This document shows, piece by piece, positions 1 through 6,784 of a stretch of 64,000 bases of DNA. The stretch is from Methylomonas sp. ZR1 (lineage in GTDB: Bacteria > Pseudomonadota > Gammaproteobacteria > Methylococcales > Methylomonadaceae). The DNA lies in assembly GCF_013141865.1 (NCBI RefSeq), contig NZ_RCST01000001.1:2418001-2482000 (forward strand), read 5' to 3'. Made by a program: the position numbers and the translations under genes. Position 1 is the first letter of the stretch, and the number at the start of each line of letters is the position of its first letter. The notes below the pieces were generated by a model. The model was not told the origin of the DNA. It worked only from the letters and a program-made list of their open reading frames with translations, and did no database searches.

Positions 1-1
1 T

Positions 2-148
2 CGGGATAATGAGGTCTGCGGTAATCCCGGATTGTTAACCGATTTAGCGTGTTCGGAGGAATACGTTAACAACGCCGCCAGGGATGGCGGCACCTTACGA
101 TTCAATGCCACAGATTTTCCGGCATGGCGATGGTGTTATTGGGAGTAA
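2..148 (+). CDS. possible C-terminal end of a gene entering from the left
   Basis: A frame is open from base 2 to a TAA at 146-148, giving 48 codons with no start inside the window that is needed. The encoded tail contains two cysteines and is rich in Trp near the end (a PAWRWCYWE ending). An open stretch this short can occur by chance, and I do not recognise the sequence, so this is only a candidate for the tail of a gene lying to the left. Confidence 0.2.
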   Translation, partial: RDNEVCGNPGLLTDLACSEEYVNNAARDGGTLRFNATDFPAWRWCYWE

Positions 149-372
149 AATCGAATAAACTGGAAGAGGAAACTGGCCCAGTTGCAATCGGTCGATCCAG
201 TGATTCAAAAACTCCTATTGCTCCGTTACCTGTCGTTGGTTTTGATTTCCGAATGATATACAGACAGAAAAATGTCATGCCGACCAATCAGTAATTGCAA
301 AATTAAGGATTAACTTGCTGATATACGGAAACTGTTTGATTACTACTTAGGCGTCATACCAGAGGCCGCATC

Positions 373-1491
373 ATGCCACCCGGACTTACTCCATCAGAAC
401 AGTTGGTGAACAAACTCGGCGCAATTAGCTTCCTGCGCCTTTGGACCCACCCAAACCCCGTTGGCAAAGGCGGAAAGGAACTATGTGATTGTTTGGTGGT
501 CTGCGGACCCCACATTATCATATTCTCAGTCAAAGAGATTGAGTACCGAGATACCGGTGACGCTGTTGGCTGGGAACGATGGCAAAAGTCCGCAATTGAA
601 AAGTCAGTGAAGCAGATTTGGGGCGCGGAACGTTGGCTGCAGGTTGCCGACGGCCTGATTCGAAGCGATGGGCGAGAGATCACGCTCCCGCCAAAGAAGG
701 ATCGTCGGTTCCATCGGATCACGGTTTCACTGGGAGGGCGGGGCAAAGTCCCACTGAAATGGGGAGATCTTGGGCACGGGTTTGTGCACTTGCTTGACGA
801 GTACAGCTTGGAAGCAACATTCAACGAACTCACTACAGTCACAGACTTTGTCCGTTACCTATCCGCCGCCGAGAGCCTCTTCGAGCGCGGCGCGACGCCT
901 GTCTTCATGGGTGCCGGTGCTGAGGACTTGCTAGCGCTCTATGTCCAGAACGGACCTGACTTTGGACTGTTTGATCCAGATACCGGACAACCAGCTCTTG
1001 CGTTTATTCACGAGGGTGTCTGGTTAGCCCTGACCAAAAGCGCCGACTATCTCGCGCGGAACAGGGACTTAGCGTCGTCATATGCCTGGGACAACCTGAT
1101 CGAGAGCTTTGCTCAGGACTTACTCACCGACGGCATGTTTGACATGTTCCGAAAGGAAGTAACCCAGAACGAGTTGGCGCTCGTCGCAATGGCGCTGCAG
1201 CCCCGATGTCACCGAGCGAATCTTGCAGATGCCTTCTTGGAATTTCTTCGCCCCATTAATGCGCGAATAGCCGCACGCCTCATAGTCGCAGACAACGACA
1301 CTGCGTTCGTCTTCACCACTGGCGACTCGGCGGAACGGGAATTCCGTGGGCGAGAACTGATGCTGCGCTGCCTCGTCGTGAGGGGTCGCTGTAAATCCGT
1401 CAAGACTGTAATCGGCATCGCCACGGACCGGCCCAAGAAGGGCAGGCAAGGCCACTCGTCAGACATCGTCTACCTGCACATTCCACACTAG
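373..1491 (+). CDS. uncharacterised protein, possible PD-(D/E)xK nuclease-like N-terminus
   Basis: A 372-residue soluble protein with no signal peptide or membrane segment. The ATG has an AGAGG Shine-Dalgarno at 361-365. I do not recognise the family. Residues 33-55 read as Glu36, Asp39, a hydrophobic beta strand, then Ser52-Val-Lys54, which fits the D-(X)n-(E/S)xK core of PD-(D/E)xK enzymes; the following helix is rich in Trp, Glu and Lys. The rest (about residues 140-370) shows no motif I can name. It stands alone on the plus strand with decayed sequence to the right and no methyltransferase or other defence gene in view. The nuclease idea is inference from one short motif and could be wrong. 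Confidence 0.6.
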   Translation: MPPGLTPSEQLVNKLGAISFLRLWTHPNPVGKGGKELCDCLVVCGPHIIIFSVKEIEYRDTGDAVGWERWQKSAIEKSVKQIWGAERWLQVADGLIRSDGREITLPPKKDRRFHRITVSLGGRGKVPLKWGDLGHGFVHLLDEYSLEATFNELTTVTDFVRYLSAAESLFERGATPVFMGAGAEDLLALYVQNGPDFGLFDPDTGQPALAFIHEGVWLALTKSADYLARNRDLASSYAWDNLIESFAQDLLTDGMFDMFRKEVTQNELALVAMALQPRCHRANLADAFLEFLRPINARIAARLIVADNDTAFVFTTGDSAEREFRGRELMLRCLVVRGRCKSVKTVIGIATDRPKKGRQGHSSDIVYLHIPH

Positions 1492-1572
1492 GATCCCGCC
1501 GAAACTAAGAAAATCGATGACATTCAGGCTGAACTTGGCTACTTCAAGAATATCAAGTGGCCAGCATAGTCT

Positions 1573-1592
1573 GGTGGGCAATTTTGCCCACC
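1573..1592. repeat. short palindromic hairpin
   Basis: GGTGGGCAA (1573-1581) and TTGCCCACC (1584-1592) are perfect inverted arms separated by TT. There is no T-run after it, so it resembles a dispersed palindromic unit more than a terminator. Confidence 0.5.
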
Positions 1593-1676
1593 CTACCTCT
1601 GCTCGCAACATCCGCTGGCGTAGGCTGCCGGTGAGCTTGCGAACCGCACCGTTCGCGAAACGGTAGAATTTACTCC

Positions 1677-1907
1677 TTGCGGTTCGTTACCTCACCGCTA
1701 GCCGCGAACCTCCTATCTTTTCACAGCCGGCCCGCCGCATACGCCGCCGAAACCGACAGCGACACGACGCTGCCAACCGTCGAAGTTAAAGCGCAAGCCG
1801 CAGGCGATCAGCGTGATCGACCATGCCTAATTCACGGCCCGCCCGCGCAGAACGCTAAACGGGCGGCCGCTTATATCCCAGGCTTGCTAGCCGACATTGT
1901 CGATTAA
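1677..1907 (+). pseudogene. relic of a TonB-dependent receptor N-terminus
   Basis: The 76-codon frame encodes a damaged signal-peptide-like start followed by an AAETDSDTTLPTVEVKA stretch. That is the typical mature N-terminus of TonB-dependent receptors, where a short acidic linker leads into a TLPTVEV TonB-box-like segment. After about residue 45 the similarity stops and the frame closes at 1907; no plug or barrel follows. I read this as the 5' stub of a receptor gene lost by deletion. A chance resemblance cannot be excluded. Confidence 0.35.
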
Positions 1908-2253
1908 ATGTCTGCGACGAATGTTTAAATCTGCTCGGCTTCCATAGACAGTTCGAGACGGGCAAATACAAGATTGGTTATTCAGTCGAAGCCTTGGCTG
2001 CTGCAAAACTAAGCAAACAAGACCTACCGCATAATATGAGTTGACAGCGAGCAAGAACTTCCTTAAAGTCCACTCAGCCTTCGCGCAGAAGGCGTATTGC
2101 CAGCCATGTCTCCTGACTAGCCAGCCCTCACGGTGCTAATCAATTCATCCAGGGGACCTTATGACCAAATCATTTTTCGCTAGCCGCCATTTCGTTTACG
2201 GCTTTCTCACTACAGCCGAAAGCGCCATCGAACAGCTGATTTTTAGCTCTTCG

Positions 2254-2380
2254 TTATTAACCCAGCCCTTAAACACCGTTAGCCTCCATGCCCTTGAGGG
2301 TACTGAAGGGCCAACCAACTCAGGCTTCGGCCCGCTCAGCCCGAACCGGGCACCAAGGATAAATAGGACCGGGTTAATAG
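2254..2380. repeat. inverted-repeat element, copy 1 (MITE-like)
   Basis: The left end TTATTAACCCAGCCCT (2254-2269) and right end AGGACCGGGTTAATAG (2365-2380) are imperfect inverted repeats, 14 of 16 positions. The interior contains a CGCTCAGCCCGAAC-type segment. The second copy at 29802-29898 has the same ends in perfect form and a related CTCAGCCCGGACGG interior. It lies just upstream of the microcin secretion genes and encodes no protein. Confidence 0.6.
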
Positions 2381-2437
2381 CCTAAGCGGCCCAAAAACGC
2401 TTCGCTGTCAAACATCGAAATCCGATAGGCAGGACGC

Positions 2438-3715
2438 ATGTTCTCGACGAATCTTTATCGCGCAGAAGCCATGGCAGCGCAGACCGGACGCTTGGAAGGC
2501 GACATCCTGCTGGCAAGGTCTTGGTCGTCGTGGCTGGTATTCGCGATTGTATTAACGCTGGTCGCCGCAACCGTTTTATTTATCAGCTTTGCGTCCTACA
2601 CCAAACGAACCATCGCTATCGGCATGTTGGTCCCAAATGGCGGCGCGATTATTATTGCCACGCCGGCGCCTGGGCTTATTTCGGCCGTTCATGTTGAGGA
2701 AGGTCAAACGGTTCATGCCGGAGACACCTTATTTACGTTAAGAGACGAACGCCATCTTTCTTCATTCACAAACCGGTCGGACGCCAGCGGAGCCCGATAC
2801 GCCGATCAACTTGAAGCGGCACTGCGCGCGGAAGAGGAAGCCAATCTCCGGGAAAAGCGCCAATTAAGCACCCTGCAAGACAAAAATAATTCGGCACTAT
2901 CCAGACAGTTGGCGGCAATACAAGTATCGATTGCCGACGCCAAACAACAGATAACTCAGCATCAGGAAAGATTGTTCCTGGCGGAGCAGCGCCTGAATAA
3001 GCATCGCGGCCTGGCGGCATCCGGCTTTATTGCAAAAGATAAATTGGACGAGGAGCTGGACAACCTGACGCTATTGCGTGCCCAAGCATCGGATTTAAAG
3101 CGGGATTACGACGAACTCGAGCGAAAAAAATTGGAGCTGGAGGACGAAAAACGCATCGCACCGGAAAAAACCCAAATCAGCATCGCCAATATCGACCAAG
3201 ACTTAAGCATACTCCGCCAAAAAATCCAGGAAACCCATATTCAAAGCCAATTGGCTATCGTCGCCCCGATTGACGGCATGGTCACCGGTATTAGCGTGCA
3301 CCCCGGCCAAATTTCGGATAAGGATGCTTTGGCAACCTTGCTTGGCGATGGTGCGGAACTGACCGCGCAATTGTACGTGACCACGCGCGGCATCGGCTTT
3401 GTCGAATCCGGCCAGAAAGTACGCTTGCGTTACCAAGCCTACCCTTATCAAAAGTTCGGCCAGTATTCCGGAACGGTCGCAACCGTCTCGAAAAATCCGG
3501 TTTCATCGAAGACCTTACCGAATTTATTCGCCAATTCCCCACCGGACGATTATTACCGCGTCACCGTAAAACTGGATTCGCAGTTTGCCTCGGTGTACGG
3601 CGAACCGAAAAGGCTGGTATCCGGCATGATCGTGGAGGCGGACATCGAACAAGATACGCGGCGCTTAATTGAGTGGATGATCGAACCGCTTTACGGATTA
3701 ACCAAATATAACTAG
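2438..3715 (+). CDS. HlyD/CvaA-type membrane-fusion protein
   Basis: This 425-residue protein is the periplasmic adaptor of a type I secretion system; it should join the inner-membrane ABC exporter encoded at 9537-11645 to a TolC-like channel encoded elsewhere. A single N-terminal membrane helix (about residues 30-52) is followed by a lipoyl/barrel-sandwich half (around GLISAVHVEEGQTVHAGD), a long Glu/Lys/Gln-rich coiled-coil hairpin (about 125-265), the second lipoyl half (IVAPIDGMVTGISVHPGQ) and a beta-barrel C-terminus. Length and layout fit the colicin V adaptor CvaA. AGGA precedes the ATG. It is first in the cluster, 8 bases before the JmjC gene. No TolC gene is in the window. Confidence 0.9.
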   Translation: MFSTNLYRAEAMAAQTGRLEGDILLARSWSSWLVFAIVLTLVAATVLFISFASYTKRTIAIGMLVPNGGAIIIATPAPGLISAVHVEEGQTVHAGDTLFTLRDERHLSSFTNRSDASGARYADQLEAALRAEEEANLREKRQLSTLQDKNNSALSRQLAAIQVSIADAKQQITQHQERLFLAEQRLNKHRGLAASGFIAKDKLDEELDNLTLLRAQASDLKRDYDELERKKLELEDEKRIAPEKTQISIANIDQDLSILRQKIQETHIQSQLAIVAPIDGMVTGISVHPGQISDKDALATLLGDGAELTAQLYVTTRGIGFVESGQKVRLRYQAYPYQKFGQYSGTVATVSKNPVSSKTLPNLFANSPPDDYYRVTVKLDSQFASVYGEPKRLVSGMIVEADIEQDTRRLIEWMIEPLYGLTKYN

Positions 3716-3723
3716 GGAACGCT

Positions 3724-4872
3724 ATGTCACTGATACATTTCGGCATCGATAGAACACAATTTCTCGAGGCGCATTACCAAAGCCGGTGGTGGCTGAAGCG
3801 CCAAGTACTGTCCGAGAACAATTTAAACTGGAAGCATATCGACCAGGCGCTTTACGCCATGGAAAACGCCAATACGCAGATTAAATTATTTAAAGACGGA
3901 CCGGTCGATCCGAGCCGCTATACCGAGCGCTATTGGGAACTGGGCGAACAACGCACACGTATCGTCAAAGACGTTTTGTACCGCTATTTAACGGACGGTG
4001 CGACCTTGGTATTAAACAAACTACAGCTCTACCTCCCGGAAATTAACGACTATTGCATGGACGTGGCGCAATTCGTCGGCGAAAAGACCAACGCCAATGC
4101 CTATGCGGCATTCGGCGGCGACGGTTCGTTCGGCAAACATTGGGATACTCACGATGTGTTCGCCTTGCAACTGATCGGACGCAAAAGATGGCGCCTCTAT
4201 CAACCCACATTCGAATTGCCTTTAAACCATCAAACCAGCCTAAACCATAAAGCGGAATGCCCGGCGGAACCGGTGCTGGATACGGTATTGGCGGCCGGGG
4301 ATTTGCTGTATATCCCAAGAGGCTGGTGGCACGAGGCCCTGCCTATCGCCGGCGACGAGACGTTTCATATCGCCATAGGCACCTTCCCGCCTAAATTATT
4401 GGACTACCTGCTTTGGCTATGCGGCAATCAACTGCCGGACCGGATTGAAAGCCGGGGGTCTATCAACCCTTATCTCAATACGACGGACCTTATTGAAGGT
4501 TATATCCCGCTGTTACAAAGCACGCTAGCCGAACCGGAAAATCTCCATAATTTTTTCATCGCTTTTACTGAACAACAAAGAGTTAAATCGCGATTTAATA
4601 TTGGCAGTTTGTCTCCAACCGGCATATCGGATAACACCGCCCTTCTGGGCAATAAAATTCGAATAAACTCGTTCCTACCCATATCCAACGATCAGAAAAC
4701 TTTATTAGCCAACGGCTTCAAGATAAATCTCGACACCGAAAGCGCCGACTTCCTTGCCGGCATCAGTTCAGCCGATAACTTGCCGGCCAATAAAAATTCT
4801 AAGCAATTATCCGACAAGGAGAGTCAATTGTTGAAAATATTATCGACATTAGACCTTATAGAGTTACTTTAG
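3724..4872 (+). CDS. JmjC-type cupin oxygenase, probable peptide-tailoring enzyme
   Basis: A 382-residue protein of the cupin_4/JmjC superfamily, the group containing ribosomal oxygenase YcfD (RoxA), which are Fe(II)/2-oxoglutarate hydroxylases. The metal triad can be read directly: His139 and Asp141 in the GKHWDTHDVFALQ segment and distal His203 in GDLLYIPRGWWHEA. The IGRKRWRLY strand after the HxD motif is also typical. The C-terminal 170 residues are probably a winged-helix or dimerisation region but carry no motif I can name. AGGGA precedes the ATG, 8 bases after the adaptor gene, and the first precursor gene follows within 50 bases. From the location I infer that it hydroxylates the microcin-like peptides; a role on a ribosomal protein is the alternative. 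Confidence 0.85.
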   Translation: MSLIHFGIDRTQFLEAHYQSRWWLKRQVLSENNLNWKHIDQALYAMENANTQIKLFKDGPVDPSRYTERYWELGEQRTRIVKDVLYRYLTDGATLVLNKLQLYLPEINDYCMDVAQFVGEKTNANAYAAFGGDGSFGKHWDTHDVFALQLIGRKRWRLYQPTFELPLNHQTSLNHKAECPAEPVLDTVLAAGDLLYIPRGWWHEALPIAGDETFHIAIGTFPPKLLDYLLWLCGNQLPDRIESRGSINPYLNTTDLIEGYIPLLQSTLAEPENLHNFFIAFTEQQRVKSRFNIGSLSPTGISDNTALLGNKIRINSFLPISNDQKTLLANGFKINLDTESADFLAGISSADNLPANKNSKQLSDKESQLLKILSTLDLIELL

Positions 4873-4922
4873 ATAATTATTTAAAAATTAGTTATATAAA
4901 TTTTATTCAAGGAGATAAATAT

Positions 4923-5168
4923 ATGCGTGAATTAACTATTTCGGAAATGGAGATTGTCAGCGGAGGGGTTGACTGGGATGAAGTCAGCGGTGGTTTAGCA
5001 TTTGTAGGAACCGGCATTGCACTAGTTGCGGCTGCACCTGAAGTGGGTGCTGTAGTCGTTGCAACCGGGGCGGCTGCCGTAATCTTAGGTGGGTTTGCCA
5101 TAGGAGATGGCTTAGTTGAAGGCGGTGCTTTGAGTAGCGGTGGCGGGGAAGATGGCGATAGAGGCTAA
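4923..5168 (+). CDS. double-glycine microcin-like precursor peptide 1
   Basis: An 81-residue precursor. Its leader MRELTISEMEIVSGG has the same length and pattern as the colicin V (microcin V) leader, including the GG before the cleavage point. The predicted 66-residue core is rich in Gly, Ala and Val, very hydrophobic in the middle, without Cys, and ends in an acidic GEDGDRG tail. A second VSGG occurs at residues 21-24, so an alternative cut is possible. A strong AAGGAG (4909-4914) lies 8 bases before the ATG, and the upstream 50 bases are very AT-rich. The C39 exporter at 9537-11645 is the expected processing enzyme. I infer an antibacterial secreted peptide; activity cannot be read from sequence. 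Confidence 0.8.
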   Translation: MRELTISEMEIVSGGVDWDEVSGGLAFVGTGIALVAAAPEVGAVVVATGAAAVILGGFAIGDGLVEGGALSSGGGEDGDRG

Positions 5169-5216
5169 TAATCATTCGCTCCCACATTTATCAACTTAAC
5201 ATGACATTATTGCGAC

Positions 5217-5402
5217 ATGAACGAGACACAGACTTATTTATTAGTTTTCGGCGTTATCCTTGTGATGATTACAACCATTATAGGAAAATCAAAATTTATT
5301 AAACCCAGCTCAGAAACAATAAGAAAGAAAGCGCTTTGGATTAGTTTATCAATTATTTATATCAACGCCTTGACTCATTTTACCATTAAACTTTTATCGT
5401 AA
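5217..5402 (+). CDS. small two-helix membrane protein, immunity candidate 1
   Basis: A 61-residue protein with two hydrophobic segments (about residues 7-24 and 40-59) joined by a basic loop rich in Lys, Ser and Arg. I recognise no family. It follows precursor 1 by 48 bases. In class II microcin loci a small membrane protein next to each precursor gene is usually the self-immunity protein, so that is the best guess. No clear Shine-Dalgarno is visible, and codon and base use are much more AT-rich than in the flanking metabolic genes. Confidence 0.55.
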   Translation: MNETQTYLLVFGVILVMITTIIGKSKFIKPSSETIRKKALWISLSIIYINALTHFTIKLLS

Positions 5403-5598
5403 ATATATTACCTAACCCCATAAAATCCGCCACACCAAAATGTTCGGCATTGCTTATAAGACTGGGCCTATTGATTATTTAAACTATCAGCACTGCGAAC
5501 CATTATCGCAATCCACCTTGAATCAACAACAAAAGCATTGAGAATCGGTGGCCGGTAAAATCAAATATACCTATTAATTAAAAGATAAGGAGATAGAA
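5403..5598. other. short non-coding gap between microcin genes
   Basis: AT-rich spacer between the first immunity candidate and precursor 2. It contains only a 33-codon frame beginning at an ATG near 5440 without a ribosome binding site, which I do not call. Promoter or leader sequence for precursor 2 may lie here. Confidence 0.4.
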
Positions 5599-5862
5599 AT
5601 GCGTGAATTGACAATTCGTGAAATGTCTGTTGTCGGCGGAGGTATATCAGTCGGCGATCAAATCCAAGGCGGAACTGTTATCGCCACCGGGGGTGGCTTT
5701 ACAGCTGCGCAAGCTGCTGCGGTTGGCAGTGTCATAGGTGTTGCTGTCGGTGTTGTAGGCGTTGGGCTGGGATCTTTTCTTCTGGCAGACGCCATGCTCA
5801 ATGATGGAGCATTATTTGCACAAATTCAGCGAGAATTACATGGTGAAGATGGCGACGGTTAG
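5599..5862 (+). CDS. double-glycine microcin-like precursor peptide 2
   Basis: An 87-residue precursor whose leader MRELTIREMSVVGGG differs from that of precursor 1 at only a few positions. The predicted 72-residue core is Gly/Ala/Val-rich with a long hydrophobic stretch, lacks Cys, and ends in HGEDGDG. The core differs from peptide 1 except for this acidic tail and a general DGAL/EGGAL motif before it. AAGGAG (5587-5592) sits 6 bases before the ATG; the ribosome-binding region of both precursors is nearly the same, which suggests duplication followed by divergence of the core. A 59-residue membrane protein follows at 5910. It should be exported by the C39 transporter of this cluster. Confidence 0.8.
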   Translation: MRELTIREMSVVGGGISVGDQIQGGTVIATGGGFTAAQAAAVGSVIGVAVGVVGVGLGSFLLADAMLNDGALFAQIQRELHGEDGDG

Positions 5863-5909
5863 TAAGTTTTGGAGGGTTACTTTACCGATTATTTATTGAG
5901 GATGGCGCA

Positions 5910-6089
5910 ATGATTTATCTTTTTATTAGTTTATTTTTTTCTGCAATGGCCTCTGTTATCTCTCTTGAAATGGTGATTAAAAGTCAATTACGTAAAGACA
6001 AGGACGCTATGACAAGATTTCAGTTTTTACTTCATTTTCTGAATTCGATAGCTATTTGCTTAATTGCATGGTTTATATTAAAAATTTGA
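5910..6089 (+). CDS. 59-residue membrane protein, immunity candidate 2
   Basis: A small gene preceded by GAGG (5899-5902), 7 bases before the ATG. The product begins MIYLFISLFFSAMASVIS and has two hydrophobic segments (about residues 1-20 and 39-58) around a charged loop containing KSQLRKDKDAM. Its layout is like the 61-residue protein after precursor 1, though the sequences are not clearly related. Being 47 bases after precursor 2, it is the natural immunity candidate for that peptide. I recognise no family, so this rests on position and topology. Confidence 0.5.
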   Translation: MIYLFISLFFSAMASVISLEMVIKSQLRKDKDAMTRFQFLLHFLNSIAICLIAWFILKI

Positions 6090-6097
6090 TAAAATAA

Positions 6098-6121
6098 AAA
6101 ATGGCTTGCCAAAGCCATTTT
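6098..6121 (+). terminator. hairpin after the second precursor-immunity pair
   Basis: AAAATGGCTT (6098-6107) and AAGCCATTTT (6112-6121) form a perfect 10-bp stem with loop GCCA. The left arm is preceded by an A-run and the right arm ends in four T, consistent with a weak or bidirectional intrinsic terminator. It would separate the precursor genes from the downstream membrane, peptidase and exporter genes. Confidence 0.5.
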
Positions 6122-6161
6122 CACATCCGCCCTATATTAATTTTTTCTACCTAAACTCATC

Positions 6162-6590
6162 ATGAAAAATCACCCATTTTTAATTTCAGTTACCTCGGCT
6201 TTTACCCTATTATCGGCACTTACGGTATTAGCATTCGTATTTCCAAAAGCCACTGCAGATATCAGCTCTCATCTCCATGGCGAAGAAGCGGTTATCTTGT
6301 ATATCGCCTTCTTTTTGATATTTATGGCAGGCGTTTTTTATTTTAAAAAAAACCAAGATAACATAGAAAGATTGTTCTCAGGGAGACAAACTACCGAATT
6401 CGTGTATCGACGCGATATAACAACTTACTTAATGGCAGGATTTATTTGTGCCGGCGCGTCTTCAGAATTAGTTACCCAAGACAAAGCACTGCACGACAAG
6501 ATTGTTATGGTCTCTGGAGTATTTTTATTACTGAATATCATAGCTGTTATTTATCGAAGATTTTGGCCGTCAACAAAGCCATTTCTATAA
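6162..6590 (+). CDS. four-helix membrane protein in the microcin cluster
   Basis: A 142-residue protein with four hydrophobic segments (about residues 6-28, 43-61, 87-104 and 113-131) and a basic loop after the second. I do not recognise the family. It lies between the hairpin at 6098-6121 and the M16 peptidase gene, on the same strand as all cluster genes. By position it could be a third immunity protein or a membrane partner of the exporter; the sequence alone does not decide. No strong Shine-Dalgarno is visible before the ATG. Confidence 0.55.
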   Translation: MKNHPFLISVTSAFTLLSALTVLAFVFPKATADISSHLHGEEAVILYIAFFLIFMAGVFYFKKNQDNIERLFSGRQTTEFVYRRDITTYLMAGFICAGASSELVTQDKALHDKIVMVSGVFLLLNIIAVIYRRFWPSTKPFL

Positions 6591-6784
6591 TACTTCCTCA
6601 GATATTGGATGAAGCTTAATTCCCGCCTAGCGAGTCGGATTGCCTATCAATATTCATCCGTATGAGATTTCAAATATGGCGCATCTCTGTTGTATTTATT
6701 GACGTGTATCTCTCTAAGTTTCGTTATTGCCGCCCGATATTTAATTAACCTCGACTTATCCAACCCTAGAAAGGAATCTTACCT

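Larger units (their letters stand above)
1492..2437. other. gene-poor, decayed stretch
   Basis: About 0.95 kb without an intact gene. It contains a short palindrome (1573-1592), a degraded TonB-receptor N-terminus (1677-1907) and one copy of an inverted-repeat element (2254-2380). The 74-codon frame at 2161-2385 runs into that element and looks accidental. I see nothing else that can be supported. Confidence 0.55.

Noticed and set aside
1908..2160. Possible transposase remnant
   Set aside because: I looked for a DDE or IS-type coding pattern after the receptor relic and found none.
2161..2385. 74-codon frame with ATG at 2161
   Set aside because: It runs through the inverted-repeat element, has no recognisable domain and no good ribosome binding site; the sequence reads as non-coding.
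5440..5541. 33-codon frame between the microcin genes, as a third precursor
   Set aside because: No double-glycine leader and no Shine-Dalgarno sequence.
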